Part shown: one piece after another, positions 23,730-36,458 of the stretch
How positions within the stretch are numbered: position 1 is the first letter of the stretch
Layout of the letters: every line of letters starts with the position of its first letter
Origin: Gracilaria gracilis
Taxonomy: Eukaryota; Rhodophyta; Florideophyceae; Gracilariales; Gracilariaceae
Length of the DNA stretch: 64,000 nucleotides
Reading direction: 5' to 3'
NCBI GenBank assembly: GCA_030374805.1
Contig: JARGSG010000193.1
Coordinates: forward strand, 186,001-250,000
Translations under genes and position numbers: made by a program
Notes under the pieces: generated by a model
Databases searched by the model: none
What the model saw: the letters and a program-made list of their open reading frames with translations, nothing else
What the model was told of the DNA's origin: nothing

Positions 23730-24865
23730 CAGGCCCTACCAACAATCTTTCTATTGTATAGACACAGGATCTGCTTGCGCAGATCCCCGCAAGGTGTGCG
23801 GTGTCCTTATCAGTGTGGAAGTGGTCGCTGTCGTAAGCTCTGCTGTACCCCGCCTCCGCTCAGAGCTGAAGTGGTACGGGAGGCCGTGGTTCCAGAAAAT
23901 CATTGATGCTGGGTGAAGACTGTGTCCCCTAGGCTACTCCTTCGGATTCCATCGAAGCGTCGCAGGCAAAGCCGTTGTTCTGGATGACATGATCAGATAT
24001 ACTACGGCGCGCGCTCGTGAGTCTATCGTACGATTTGCACATCGTAGTGATCACCTTCTTCACTGTGGGCGGCTTTGGAGTAACAAATATCTATGGTTTC
24101 TACAAAATTGGCATTCTTCTGCAAGGAAAGGCCACCAGTATCCAAGCATCTGCGTGCGTCGTGGCTACATACTCACAAAACCGCTCGAATTATATCGCTA
24201 TTACCGATATGTACAAATTGTCCGAGCAGCGTGTTACTATCATTAGGGGCGTCGATGCCAGGCAGCTGACAAAGAACATTCGCCACTACTTCACCCTGCT
24301 AACCGCACTGGTTGTAAACTTGGCATACTCGCCGCGCTCTCCGTTTTCTGGGCACAGTGGGCACTACCCTTCGCGAAGAGTTCTTTGTCGGACGTTTGAT
24401 GCATCTCGAGCACTGGCGCCTTACATGAGCCTAGTAGTATGGTGCTGATCAATTGTGTGAAAGACCAAAAAGCTACACTTGCCATCGAGAGTTCGGTGTG
24501 AGAGCTCCAGGTAATTATGGCAATGGCGCTACGAGAGAGCAACCACAGGTGCCAGCTGCCCAGAATGCGAGTATATAAATGACGCACAGTGCGATTGGCA
24601 GTACCTGTTTTACACTGCTAAAAAGGAAACACGGCAACTGCGGGCCCGAAACAACATGATAGACGGACTTTTATTATCAACTACTGTCCAATTCGTCCTC
24701 TTCTTGCTGAAGTTCTCACAATGAAGAGGTGCATACGTTGGCTTTCCTACCAAATCAAACCCACAACATAGTCAAAAACTAATTGCAGTATGACACGTAC
24801 GACGTCCCTGCATAACATCGATCGTATCATACTAATGAAATACCCACTCAGACCAGGTGAACATC
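23730..24865. other. No recognisable gene
   Basis: Several open frames of 80-143 residues lie on the plus strand (for example 24,017-24,448, with one hydrophobic stretch), none with a domain I recognise. A TATATAAA-like sequence lies near 24,574. It could be decayed host sequence or remnants of the neighbouring DNA transposon. Confidence 0.4.
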
Positions 24866-25612
24866 TCAGTCGGCCTCATTGGAGACGGACGCCATGCTGG
24901 CGTCTTTTGAAACTCTCAAGACTACAGAGTTGGCCGGTACAGTTTGAATCGGGGCCCATAGATGTGTATACGTCTTCAGAACCTTGGTATGAACGTCGAT
25001 CTCATAAACGTATTGCGCATTTTCAGTAGCTTGTGAAACTGTGACATTACCGACTCCATTTAAGCCGGGCGGGTTTGAAGTTGAAGAAACATCAGCTGAT
25101 GGCACGTCATTCCTCCCTGACCCCGAAGAACTCTTGGATTGCTCCATACCTGTTTTATTCGATGATGATCGAACTGAACAGGTCCAAGAATCATCCGACT
25201 TGTGACAATCACTGCTAGAGTTGCTAGAACTCGTAATGATGCTGTTTCTCGCTTTACGCGCATACCTCGCTCTACGATTTGACAAACGTCTCTTCCGCTC
25301 ATCGTCTGATTCTCTCTGCTTCGCCAATCTATATCTATGTCGGCCTAATTCGTTCTCATGTTTCCTGTTACTTTCATTTTTTCGCCATAGTGCTTTTCGG
25401 ACAGTAGCACTAATTTTCTGGTTCTCCACTTTTGCGATGTTATCCGGATCGTCGGCCAACAAATGCACAATTTCCGGATCACAGACGGTCAAGTTCCTCC
25501 TTGTTTCAGATTGTTTCACGACGAGTACTGAAGCATTTTTGGGAAGCAAAACGCTCTCCACCGGGAAAGAAAAACTCTCCGGCAGAGTAATGTGTACAAA
25601 TGACTCGGTCAT
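24866..25612 (-). CDS. Unrecognised Arg/Ser-rich protein with a bZIP-like basic stretch
   Basis: A 248-residue open frame. Residues from about 75 to 125 are strongly basic and include RHRYRLAKQRESDDERKR and LSNRRARYARKARNS. This resembles the basic half of a bZIP DNA-binding domain (N-R-x-x-A-x-x-x-R-x-R). No leucine heptads follow: the next 60 residues are Ser- and Asn-rich and look disordered. The acidic or neutral N-terminus (about residues 1-70) and the C-terminal 60 residues look folded. It is intact over its length and lies about 0.8 kb beyond the end of the Tnp2 transposase on the same strand. It may be an accessory DNA-binding protein of that transposon, or an independent host gene. 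I do not recognise it. Confidence 0.45.
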   Translation of the reverse strand: MTESFVHITLPESFSFPVESVLLPKNASVLVVKQSETRRNLTVCDPEIVHLLADDPDNIAKVENQKISATVRKALWRKNESNRKHENELGRHRYRLAKQRESDDERKRRLSNRRARYARKARNSIITSSSNSSSDCHKSDDSWTCSVRSSSNKTGMEQSKSSSGSGRNDVPSADVSSTSNPPGLNGVGNVTVSQATENAQYVYEIDVHTKVLKTYTHLWAPIQTVPANSVVLRVSKDASMASVSNEAD

Positions 25613-26409
25613 GGAGGTAGTACGTGCAACTTTCGACAGAGCAAGGAGTGAAAAAGGAAATGAGTGAAATGTGACGAATCAGTATAGTCTCAAGCACCGG
25701 GCACCCGCGCTTTGGGTCTTGCCACCAATTTTGTGGCAGGAACGAAATCTCTTACACCTATTCATGGATTTGGACGTGTTTCGAACCCTGTTTGGTCATG
25801 TACCGGACCATGTAAGCCGAAAAATAAGACATTGTATGATCTTCGCACTCGATATTTTAGCCGCACTCCTGATGTTGGCACCATCTCACATCGTCTCCCC
25901 TCCTCCATCCAGGAGACGATTGAGACACCATACTACCCCTGTAGTTATGCAGAACTGCCCGTCGTCCGTCTTTGCAACGTTGAAGTGAGAAGGCTCCGCG
26001 ACAAGCGGCTTCTATTTTGATCATTCTGAGCAATTCCTGCCACCGTGCGACGCCGTGACAAATGCATTCATTCATCCATATCTTTCATGCCTGTCTAGCC
26101 AAGCGACCTGCCGTTTTCCACCGCCGGAATTTGAGTGAACAAGGTATTCTAGGCCCTTGGCGTCTCCATCACTTATCCTCTTTCTAACCCAATCAGCATC
26201 ACTCTGAAACATGCATGTCCGTTCGCAGATGGTGTGCGTTTGTTTCTCCCCAGTTTGTGCTTGCATTTATGAAGATTCATATCGAAATACAGACGCAATG
26301 CAAAGCAGTGGATTCTGTCTCACAGATCCAGGAGGCCATAAGAAACGTGTAGAGAGGCAAAATGGGCAAAAATATGAAGCCGTTTTCGTTATCAATGGCA
26401 GGTAAACTC
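25613..26409. other. Spacer between the basic protein gene and the Tnp2 transposase
   Basis: No gene was recognised. If the basic protein belongs to the CACTA element, this is internal to it. A CACTA terminus was looked for and could not be assigned. Confidence 0.4.
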
Positions 26410-29400
26410 TCAAACTCGTTTGAGAACTCCTTGCAAAATGGCACTTTTGACGTTCTGGTCTCTGCAACGCTGAGGGTCGAGATAATACCTCCTGGTTTCC
26501 AGATCCAGAAAACCAACAACTCGCTGAACGCAGCTGGCGTGCTCGGTCATCTTCTGCTCCGTTCTCTTCGTATCAGTGTACACTAAGTCAAAGCACTGGA
26601 TCTCAACAAGATTGAGCTGCCACTTCACGTCCAAAAATACACTGGATATCTCCATGCTTTCTACCTTGAGAACAAACTCGTAGATCCTTTCAACGTCTCC
26701 ATAGTACAAGTGCGACATATCGTCCTGGCATTGAGCGCTACTGGAGTCAGAGAAACACACCAAGAAAGAGTCATTATTTTGTGCGAAATGAGCTGCGATG
26801 CAATATTTTTGCCTTGTTTCAAGGGGTGATCTGCTGGCTCGGCCGTTATAGGAGTTGATGCTCTCAACTTTGAATGATTCATGTCCCTTGTTGATGAGAG
26901 CCGTTTTGAACTCCTTTGAGGAAACGACGAGAAATGTATCTGACTGTGCTGGAAAATGTCCTCAACAAACTGACGAACTGAACGTTGCTGTTCATTGTTG
27001 AGTTTCGGGTATTTTGTCCCAGGTCCCTGGCATGTGGCACCTGTTTGGTATTGCTGGTTTCTATTGTACAGACTGAAAGCAACCTCTTTTGACATTGAAC
27101 TACTCAAGGTATCCCCGATTTCGCCAATGAAGGTCTTTCCTTCGTTGGCAAGCTTCAATGAAAGCAACCTAAAGTTCTTGTGGAAAAGGTGAGAGGCAAT
27201 GTTAGAGGTTTGTTGCACCCGCTTTCCTATTTCACCAAGAAGTCTCTCTACAAGGAATTGAGAGGTGATTGGAAGGGGCCCGCATTGCTTAAGAAGTTTC
27301 GGAAGGTGCAGTATTGCGTGCGCAGTCGGTGTGAGACAATATGAAGAGTAGCGATCTATGCAAAACAATTTCACAAACCGCGCATAATATTCCTCAACTG
27401 CCTTCGTCAGGCACCGCACGCTAGCTTCATCACAATTGTAGGTGAAGCTCAAGTTCACCATCTTCCTCGTTTGGCTCCACAAATGCAATACATCTTTTTT
27501 TACTTTGAATCGATGGAAAGCAGGAAGTAGATAGAGTTCCGCATGCCGCTTCATATCTTCAGCTTTGAATTTGGACAAGTTCTCTAATGATAGAGGTGCC
27601 CTACCCCAGGAGCTCGGAATACCATGTGCGCCATCATCTAAAGCTCTGTTAATCTTTTGGGGAATGGTCTTCGGTATTCAATGGCTTGGAAGGTGGGACA
27701 TACGTTCATGCCGTGGATGGCTCCCTGTCGCTAATTTAAGAACGTGTTTGGCCCATCCCAGCAGTACTTGGTGCATCACATCGTAAGGAAATGAGAACAC
27801 AGGATCCATGGACAGAAGAGACAAACATGAACCTCGTTTGATACCATGCTCCATTCCAATTTGCCGCCGGGTTTCCTCACCGGTTTTTTTCGAACCTAAA
27901 GATTTCCAGGACGATCGAATGTTAGCTGCTTCTCTTTTTGGTGTGCACTCAATGTCGATGATGCTTCCATCCTTGTAAGCACTTTTCTCACGCAGGGATC
28001 GGAGGAACAATGAACTTTCATTCGGCAGGGCGCATGAGCACTTACAATCTTTGACGAAAACCTTCTCTTTCATACAAAAGCGACAAAAGATTCTTCCCAT
28101 GTGGCCGACATATCCCAGGACCTTGGTTGCGGCGGGCCAATCGGCGGTGAAGAAAAACACGTAAGCATAAAGTTTTCTGATCCTGCCGTCGTGGCAAAGT
28201 GTTGAGATTCCTTGCTCCATTTGTCTCAGATCAGCTATGATTTCGCTCAGGAACGTGTCAAAGTACTCTGAATCGTGCATTGAAGGAATTATTGCATGTA
28301 TGAGGCAGTTGGATGCATGACTTCTCTCTCGAGGTGTATAGTTCAGAACTGTAGACAAGATGGGCCAAGTTGACATCGGAGTTCCTCTCCTGTTTTTGGT
28401 ACACTCAAAGCCATCTGACGACAAAGAAAGGAATATGTACAGCTCGCTTGATTCAGGACTCTAATTTTGGAGGCGTTCGGAGTGGTGCCTCAAAAACACT
28501 TCCCCATGATAGTAATCATGTTCTTTTACTTCAGATCTGTCATGATCTAATGACTCTTTGGCTCTCATGCAACCATTCATCATTGCTTCAAAAGATTCGC
28601 GAGCACGGCAGAATGCCTTTAGAGCCGAAGACGGCTTCATGGACCAGAATTTTTGGGTGCTTCTAGCAGTGAAATGAGTGCAGATGGGGCATTTTCCTGC
28701 GGACGAAGCCTTCCGGCAAAGGCGACGTGTCCTGCAATGCACATCCTGACATGTGACTTCTCTACTTGGGAGACTCGAATTGCGTGCGCTATGAGTGATC
28801 TGTACGAGTAAGGTGAGCTAATCGGGTAAACTTTCAACAGCCGTTCTGTTGCTCGTTGGGAAACGTTCGAAATTTCAGCATTGTACAAGAAATCAGAAAG
28901 CCGTTCGTACTCTCTCTTCTTCGCAGACTTCACTTCATCAGAAATATTTAGATTGAAGCACTCAATGTTTCCCGCACTATCTGCATATGACGAGAGGGTC
29001 CCATCAATAATTGAGTTGCGTTCTTCGACTTCGAATTCTTCGTGCCTCTTCGCTCCCATTATGTTATCATCAACTTGTCTCTGTCATGCAGATGACACCC
29101 CACTTCTATCGGAGAACCCTTCTTGCGGAAAGTCACATTTCGGGCTCTCATCTTCGAGCAAGTTATGCGTTGCCATTGTTTCTTCATCAATTTCACAGGT
29201 ATCCTGAAGTTCCAAGGGTTGGTTCTGGTTTTCGTTTATCTCGAACGCAAATTCATCTCCTGAACGCGTTGAATCTTGGAGATTGGGATTCCCTACTTGT
29301 GAAGTAACGTACAATTGCTGGCCTCTGTCATTTGAAGGTTCAAAATATGTTTCTCCATTACCTTTGTCGCCTTCACCAACTTCCTCCGGGTCCTGAAAAG

Positions 29401-29416
29401 ATTTTCTTCCATACAT
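26410..29416 (-). mobile_element. CACTA-type (Tnp2) DNA transposon, decayed transposase gene
   Basis: A Tnp2-family transposase read on the minus strand. From its N-terminus: an acidic Asn/Glu-rich part (29,084-29,416), a helical part (28,637-29,059), and a Cys/His cluster CPICTHF near 28.68 kb. The core (27,678-28,424) has SSDGFECTKN, STWPILSTVLNYTP, VLGYVGHMGRIFCRFCMKE and FPYDVMHQVLLGWAKHVLK, matching the DGF, STWP, H-x-G-x-x-x-C-x-x-C and YD-x-MH landmarks of Tnp2. The C-terminal part (26,661-27,578) has LTPTAHAILHLPKLLKQCGP, followed by a tail (26,410-26,763). The gene changes frame at least four times (near 26.7, 27.6, 28.45 and 28.65 kb), so it is inactive. Terminal inverted repeats and the target duplication were not found. 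Confidence 0.78.
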
Positions 29417-29556
29417 GGATATCTCCCATCAATACCGCTTTCGTTCTCTTCCCAATGGGTTCCGACGACGGCAATATACTTCGTGCCGTGTGCCAGATCT
29501 ATTTCCTAAGGCTGTAGGGTGACACACAATTAATTTTCTCAGTCTGAAGGGTGTAT

Positions 29557-31050
29557 CTAACTTTGTACTGGAAATCGTACCTCGTTAATTATGAAAACTT
29601 TCGAGTATGAACAAGTTTTTCGCTTCATCTTCAGCTTTTTTCTTCGGGTGCTCATGAGCGTACTCGTATTTATCCCACCCCACGCCACTCGAGCTGCCTG
29701 CTCCTCAGCTTGGGGATCTTCATCTGTCTTCAAAGCTTCGTTGACATATCTTCTCTTGACCCAGACATCCACTGAGCGAGTCGTGGATACCATACAGCGT
29801 CAGACGATAGCCACAACAGAGATCGTGCTGATAAACAGCACTAAAGTAAGTTTCACGTCCATATCTCATTGTTCTCCTTCACGCACGGATGCATCGAGCT
29901 TAGTTTCTGACCATCTTGATTTCCGTACTAACCAATGTTTGGCTCCCAGGATGAGTATCCGAACTATACATCGCGTAACGGCCGACAGTGCGGTCCAGCC
30001 CGAACACCCGACAAAACCTTCCATTTCTTTTCGAGCTTCCAACATGAACGACGCCCTACCCCTCGGTTACTCCAGTGCTGTATTGCATGACCAGCGTCAT
30101 CGTGATATGCTTCCCGCTAACTCCGTCATGATACCGACCGCTTCAATGAAACGAAAGATGAAAGATTCTGACCGACCCGGTGTTCCTACGGGTACTACAG
30201 TCTGCGCTAGGTCACTCTTCAATCGTTTGTATCAAGAACGTATGGGGCGTGAGGATCTGGAGTAAGACTTTCCGATATACAGCACAATGGCAAATTCGAT
30301 CAAAGATGAGATCCGCTCATTTCTATACCATCGTCTCCGTATTGAACGCAGAACTCGCATATACAGCTCAGTGAAGAACGAGTTTGCGACCCAGATTTCC
30401 AACTTGAAGAGAAGGCTGAGTGAAACGTACCCAGTGTTGGCAGTGGCCCAAGGTGGATGGGTATGCAACGATTTCCTGAAAGAAGCGATACAGAGAGATA
30501 AGAAGGCGGCATCCGAGGCAGCAAAACGAAAAGCAGGGAAGTGAGCTACACGACCAACGGAAACTCTCGCCGAGCCAGATGGGGTCAAGATGAAGTACGG
30601 CGCATTATTGAAGGATATCAACTTCCCTCGCGCATGGAACCAGTTTAAAATGAAGATTATGTTCACGAGACCGCGGAGAACGACACCAATGGCTTTTTCC
30701 AAGACGACATGGGACCTGAGGGGATTCAACCGCCCGGCGTTGAAAATGAAGATGATGAAATTCATGGAGCTGCTTCCGAACACTATATTGCCAATGAGTG
30801 TGAGTTCGAGAAAGAATAGAACAACAAACATAATGGGGAGGGCCCCGATGATATCCGTCGGGCCGATGATTGCGTAGATTATGTGGGTTTGGATGAAGGC
30901 TCAGAGGACGACCTCGAAGAAGATATGGATGACGGTGTGGTGGATGATGCAGATCCACCCGTGAAAGCTGGAGCCAGTGCTCAAAGAAGGACCCTGCCAA
31001 GATCTCAGATCTGCCGTGATGTAGAGAGAGAGAAATCTTCCGCGCAATAA
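29557..31050. other. Region with unrecognised coding-like fragments
   Basis: On the plus strand an 85-residue basic open frame (30,287-30,544) starts MANSIKDEIRSFLYHRLR. A second reading frame from about 30,545 to 31,050 is very acidic (DEGSEDDLEEDMDDG near 30.9 kb) and is interrupted by two stops (near 30.65 and 30.82 kb). The biased composition over several hundred bases suggests a decayed gene rather than random DNA. A 224-residue frame (29,591-30,265) overlaps a minus-strand frame and is not convincing. No family was recognised. Confidence 0.35.
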
Positions 31051-33139
31051 GGAATTGGAGTGCCGAATCGAGCTTCGAACCAATATAACTTGGCAAAAAA
31101 GCAACCGAAATCCCTAGTTAGGCGCAGATTTACACCTGGCGCGAAAGGGCCCCCGATCCAGCCGGTTAATAGGCTCACAACACCGAAGCATGGCGTCAAG
31201 AAGAGTAAGAATTATGGTTCTTAATCTCGTCGAGGGGGTCGGAAGAATACAAGGATTGCGAGGGGACAGCGTGGCCGCACCCATGGACCTGAATCTTGAG
31301 CACCAGTAAGTTATGATGTTTTGCTGCTCAAGCATGTTTCCTGAGTGCATGGTGTCCCGTTATTCTGTTTCTAACCGTTTCTTAATTCACAAGCCGGCCA
31401 GCCAACTCATGTTCTAAGTTGCCATTCGTGCAAATACGCGTCTCTATCTTTCGCAAGGGATATCCGGGAACGATGTTTGCGGAACGGCGGACGTTGAACA
31501 GAGCATTATCTAAATGTCGGATCCTGAGCAGCATCGAAAGCAGTTTAGAACACCATTCTTGTCAGATGGCGACATCCATATCATATTCCCGGCTACATTG
31601 ATCACATCTGCCTCTTTTCACCTCTAGAACGTACCAAATGCATTAAAGTCCACTACTCCACTGGTTTCCGTGGTGGGATCGGGTTCCTTTCCTGACCATC
31701 GACAAAACTTCGAATGGCCATTAGTTAGTGTTCGACCGCCATGTGCCGGTGGTACCCTAAAGGTGTTTCTGTGCCTCTTTCGAACGCGATTCGATCTCGC
31801 ATAAGAACCAAAAATGATCCTTTTTCGTTGTATTGGGGTCCAAAAAGGCAGGTATGGAGTATATATACTGGACTCTCCTCGCCATATGTATGGTATATTC
31901 CTGCCGTTCATCCGAACCACGTGTCAGCTTGACAATGTATCGTTATTGGCCTCCCAAGTAAACCAAAACCAGTCTAAATGACCCCCAAGACTTGCCATTC
32001 TCGTACATATTATGGACTGTATTTGATCTTTAGTTGTTCCGTATTTTGGCCTCTATTGGTGCCTGTATTGCGGACGCTACCCGTACCACACTCGAACCCA
32101 TATCGCCATCCTGAATAAGGCCACTTTTTGTCCCTTAATCCAGACCTATAATTGGCCAGTACTTGGCAGTATTCTGGCCTCTTTTTGACCCACAACCACA
32201 GGCATAAACAAGACCACTTGTTGGACACTTAATGGTCACACGTCGGCCATGCAGATTTTTCATAGGGAACGGACGGCCCCCTATTGGGCTGTAAAGCCAA
32301 AGTCTGTGCTTCTCACAGAAGCAGTCTGCCACCCGACCTGCTTGTTGGCTGGATGAAAGAGGTTCTGCCGATACCACTGGCGCAAAAGTGCCTGTGGTTG
32401 AGGGCTGCCGTGAAGCGGACTCTCGTTGTGTGCGTTGGGTGCGATTCGGGGTTGTATAATAAATGATGATTGATAGATAGTCTTCTTTATCGTCCATTTA
32501 GTATCAGATGGACTACTTAAGTACTGGTTATCAGTCTATGTTGTAGCGGTCTGTAGTTTCAAGAAAGCGCAATTCAGAAGACCATTTCTCTGTAAACAAC
32601 CATTCAAGGTCAACAAGGTTGATCACAAACAGTGAAATGTTATACCACGTCACTTTCAACTCCCGACAAAAACCGTGCTGTTATTTGAAGATCGGGTGGG
32701 CGCGCCCACCCAACTCCCAGTCTCACCTGGTCCTCCCGGCCTAGCCAACTAGGCCACACCATCTAGACGAGGTTCCTTGACGATGAATGCGAAAAATGTA
32801 GGTGTATTTATACCCTTGGTACGAATGTGGGTTGCGGTGAAAGACATATGGATGCATACTTTGGGGGCCCTAGAACTTGCACATTGCTCCTATCGGCTAA
32901 TCATCTGCGTCCTTGACGGGGAATGCGCAAGCAAGTGTAGCTAATGAGAAGCAGATCATCACCGTAGTTTCTTGTGATCTGTCATGCCTTGCACAGGATG
33001 TAGTCTAGAACAGAGAAGAAGTAGGTATACCTGAACAGAATAACATGACACGGCCAAGTGAAGAACCTCGAACATATAAAAAGTGTCTCATTCTGGATCT
33101 AGAGTACTTGAACATCTACTTCGCGAATCTAAAGCGCTA

Positions 33140-33227
33140 GAAGCAAAACCGAGTAGTCTCGTGTAACTTATGGCTGTCCTGCGGCGGAAGCAAAACCCAG
33201 TAGTCTGGGATAACTTATGGCTGTCCT
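33140..33227 (+). repeat. 41-bp direct duplication
   Basis: Units 33,140-33,180 and 33,187-33,227 share GAAGCAAAACC and AACTTATGGCTGTCCT, separated by 6 bases. Confidence 0.8.
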
Positions 33228-33281
33228 CTTCTCCAACACTTCAAGTTTTACATACCGGAATATCTCTTTTCAGGGCTTCGT

Positions 33282-33359
33282 CATCGTTTTCGCTCACCCA
33301 TCGTGTTCCTATCATTTAGTCATCGTGTTCGCTCACCCATCGTGTTCCTATCACTTACA
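33282..33359 (+). repeat. 39-bp tandem duplication
   Basis: Units 33,282-33,320 and 33,321-33,359 are adjacent and nearly identical (CATCGTKTTCGCTCACCCAT start). They end about 30 bases before the gypsy LTR. Confidence 0.82.
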
Positions 33360-33390
33360 CCATGCTATTTCACACCCACTTCTGACGTTG

Positions 33391-33778
33391 TGATGTGTAT
33401 TCTGAAGCACCGCTGGTGCGTTTAATACGCAAATGCGCGCTGTATGACTTCAGTGGCAGACACGCGTTGTGCTATCGTGAACTCTATCAAGACATGTCTT
33501 GCGCAACTGGCTGAAGGCTCGAGGGCGTGTATTGCTCCGTGAATTGATAGTCTGTTATGTAATCACAATTCTTCTTTCTTGCCAAGTCAGCAACTAACTG
33601 GCTGGGCGAGTGGCTACATAAACGCTTCCCAATTTCGGGAAGAACCCACGTCCAGGGTAGGAAAAAGCTGGTGGGTGTGCCCTTTCTTTTGGCTGTCTCA
33701 ATCCCTTGAATGGAAGAAGCCGAAACCGCCCGCACTGCGTCATTCTTTAGATTGAACGAGCAATCCCAACTCTGTTCA
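33391..33778 (+). repeat. 5' LTR of the gypsy chromovirus
   Basis: 388 bp, about 21 differences by eye from 40,915-41,302. Starts TGATGTGTATTC and ends CTCTGTTCA. Confidence 0.9.
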
Positions 33779-36118
33779 CCAAAGCGCTTTGAAATTTTCG
33801 GAGAGTAAACGTGTTGGGTATTGCACGCCGGATTTTACATCATGGCCGCGTCAAACTACGGAGTCGCTTCGGTTATACAGCCCCCATGTTTGAAGACTGT
33901 TGACCAACCTTCTCTCATCAAATTCGAGACCGCCTACGCAGCGTACCGGCAAAAGGTCGCCGACGTTAACAAAGATCGCAATGAGAGCTCAACGTTGTCG
34001 GTCGCTTCTGTCAAGGATTGCATAGATTCCGCTACTTTGCACGCTCTGTGTTTGATGGGTGAGATAGAAGGTGCGTCGACCGTTGAAGAGGCTACACCTG
34101 AACTTGTCAAGGTCTGGTTCGAAAATGCTTCTGTGCCTACACCTAAAGATCTATCGGAGAGAATTGACCCTACACTTCGTAGAGTAACTTTCAAGCCAAA
34201 CAAAGGGGATCCTACTGGAGGTGTGGCTGATTTCATTATCGAAGTTATAACGGCTCTTGATCAAAACAACGCCTCCGAAGTTCTGAAGGATCCGGACATG
34301 GCAAAGAAATTTCACGATCGTCTGGTAAACAAATTTCAACCTGATGTCTTGCAGGAACGAATCAAAATGCTACGCCGGGGTTGGAAAAAACATCAGTTTA
34401 CGGATATCAAACTTTTCAAGAATGAAGTCGCGAACATCGTCCTAGACGTCTCTCGTACTGAAACAGCAATGTCCCGCGTCAAACCCAAATCACGCTCTTT
34501 CAGAGATCGTTTGGGAAAGGCCAACGCATCACCGAAATCAAACAAAATGGGTAGAAAGGGTGGCCATAGCCAGCCAAAAGACACTCAACGTTCTGGAAAG
34601 CGAAAAGAGACCGAGTGGACAGAGCCGTGTCTAAACCCAGACTGCAGTGGGATACATCGGCTTAAAGATTGCTCCGTCACGTCCTCCGAAAGGAAAAGAG
34701 AGCTCTTCGAAGAGCATTACTCCACAACGGACACTAAAAGAGCGAAGAATTTCAGACGCAACGACAACACGACCCGTCAAGAGCCGGATGGCGATGCGGG
34801 CCGATTTTGCATTGCAATAGAGGATTAATTGTTTGATACATTTCTTGGTGACTCTGGTGCAGACTCCAGTGCAATCGATTTCAATGTGTTCTCTATGGTG
34901 ACTTCGGCAGTGCCTGCCGTACCTGTGAAGTGTTTAGAAAAACCGATTTTTCTCGAAGGGGAGTTCAAAAGCGATGAAGACCTTACGATTTCTGCTTCGC
35001 GCTCTGTCCAGTTGACTATCACTATTTATCTCTCAGGTTCAAACATTCCTGTGCGTGTGCGTGGAGTTGAATTCTTGGTCGTGGACCAGCCTATGGACGA
35101 GATACTATTGGGCCGCCCTTTCCTTAACTCTATCCGGTTTAATTTAGGGAATCATCTCGCCCGCGTCAGAGATGATATCCATGACAGGCACATTGAAGAT
35201 CTCAACCCGGGGAGTTTTAAACTCGCCGCCGCAAAGTACAGTGGCTTACCATGCGACAACGCAGACGACGACCCTATCGAACTCCCCGAATGCCTGGCAG
35301 CAGGGGTTGGCGAGGATAGTAGAGAGTCCATCGACCAAGCTCTAGCTAACATCGTTAAAGAAGCGGAGAGCAACGGAATGTCAGCGGCTGCCCTTATTCA
35401 TTTGGAGAATATGCTAACTGAATACCGCGATGTGTTTCGTATCAAGTTAGGATCCGATCCTCCTGTCAACGTTCCGCCATTGGCCATAACACCAGTGGAG
35501 AACGCGAAACCGTACAGATGTCCTCAGCGGCGATACGCGCCACAACAACGGCATTTCATCATTCAAACAGTTCGTGAGCTTGAAGCAGTAGGAGCTATTT
35601 ACAAGAATCCTTCTGCACGTTGGGCTTCATCGGCCCTAGCCGTTCCCAAACCAGGGTCTTCAAAGCTTCGCTTCACTGTTGACCTTCGTGGTCCAAACTC
35701 AAGAAGTGTGCTAATTCGATCGGCCATGCCACACTTGGAATCAAAGTTCCAAGACATTGTTTCGGGAAGGTGGACCTCGCTCACGGGTATTGGCAAGTAC
35801 CACTCTCACTTCAGTCACAAGAAATGATGTCGATACAAACACCAATCGGAGTCTACTCTTCCAAGCGTCTTTTACAAGGCGGGAGTGACTCTGGAAACCA
35901 CTTTCAGGCAGTACTCTCTCACAAATTCGACGGACGAGTCGAAAGAATGCTGCAGTGGATAGATGATTTTTTGTTCTACGCAAGGGACGAAGAAGAACTG
36001 TTAACAAACACCGAAGCCTTTCTCAAAGTTTGTAGAGACATTGGTATCAAATTCCATGCCGAGAAGACCACACTCCTCGCACGCCAGGTTCAGTTCTGCG
36101 TACGCCTCATTGTTGATG

Positions 36119-36458
36119 GCGGCTACTCTAGCGCGTGGGTTGCAGTAGCACGGTGCCCAAACCAGCAGCAGGTGCTGGTGCATAGGTGACCACGCTACGC
36201 GCGCTGTTGCGTAGGTTGCAACTAGCTCGTAGCTCGAGCCTAGATTCATAGTTTCCCGAAAAGGGAAAACAGGAGTTAGATAGCTGCCAGAAAGAGGCAG
36301 AATAAATAGCCAACTCTCAGCGCTACAAGCTGGGAGTCGGAGGCATCCCCGGCCGAACGACCGAGGATTTCGTGCCTGTTCTACTGTTCTGTTCCGCTGC
36401 AGTCAGCGTGACTACGTTGGGACCCTGCGAGTCCATTCTGACCAACACTCATCACCGC
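36119..36458. mobile_element. 340-bp insertion in the gypsy pol gene (solo LTR or short element)
   Basis: The gypsy reverse transcriptase sequence is interrupted here and resumes afterwards. The insert is flanked by a 5-6-bp duplication (TGATG or TGATGG at 36,114 and 36,459). Its ends are GCGGCTAC and ATCACCGC, which share only 4 inverted bases. It contains an AATAAATAG stretch but no reading frame. The size, single copy and short target duplication fit a solo LTR; a MITE is possible. No second copy occurs in the window. Confidence 0.6.

Larger units (their letters stand above)
31051..33390. other. 2.3-kb stretch with small repeats and palindromes, no gene
   Basis: No gene was recognised. 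Visible structure: a perfect 18-bp palindrome at 32,694-32,711; a perfect 7-bp-arm hairpin with 4-base loop at 32,738-32,755; loosely repeated GGCC-x-CTTTTTG-type phrases at about 32,040-32,240; and two short tandem duplications near 33.15-33.36 kb. Confidence 0.5.

Noticed and set aside
24574-24620. A TATA-box promoter for a downstream plus-strand gene
   Set aside because: No convincing plus-strand gene follows, so the TATA-like sequence is not supported as a promoter.
32694-32760. A possible tRNA gene on the minus strand
   Set aside because: An A-box-like sequence is present but no B box at proper spacing and no cloverleaf acceptor pairing.
33361-33390. The missing start of the M20 gene on the left side of the chromovirus
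   Set aside because: No convincing reading-frame continuation and no clean target duplication link the left flank to the coding sequence at 41,303.
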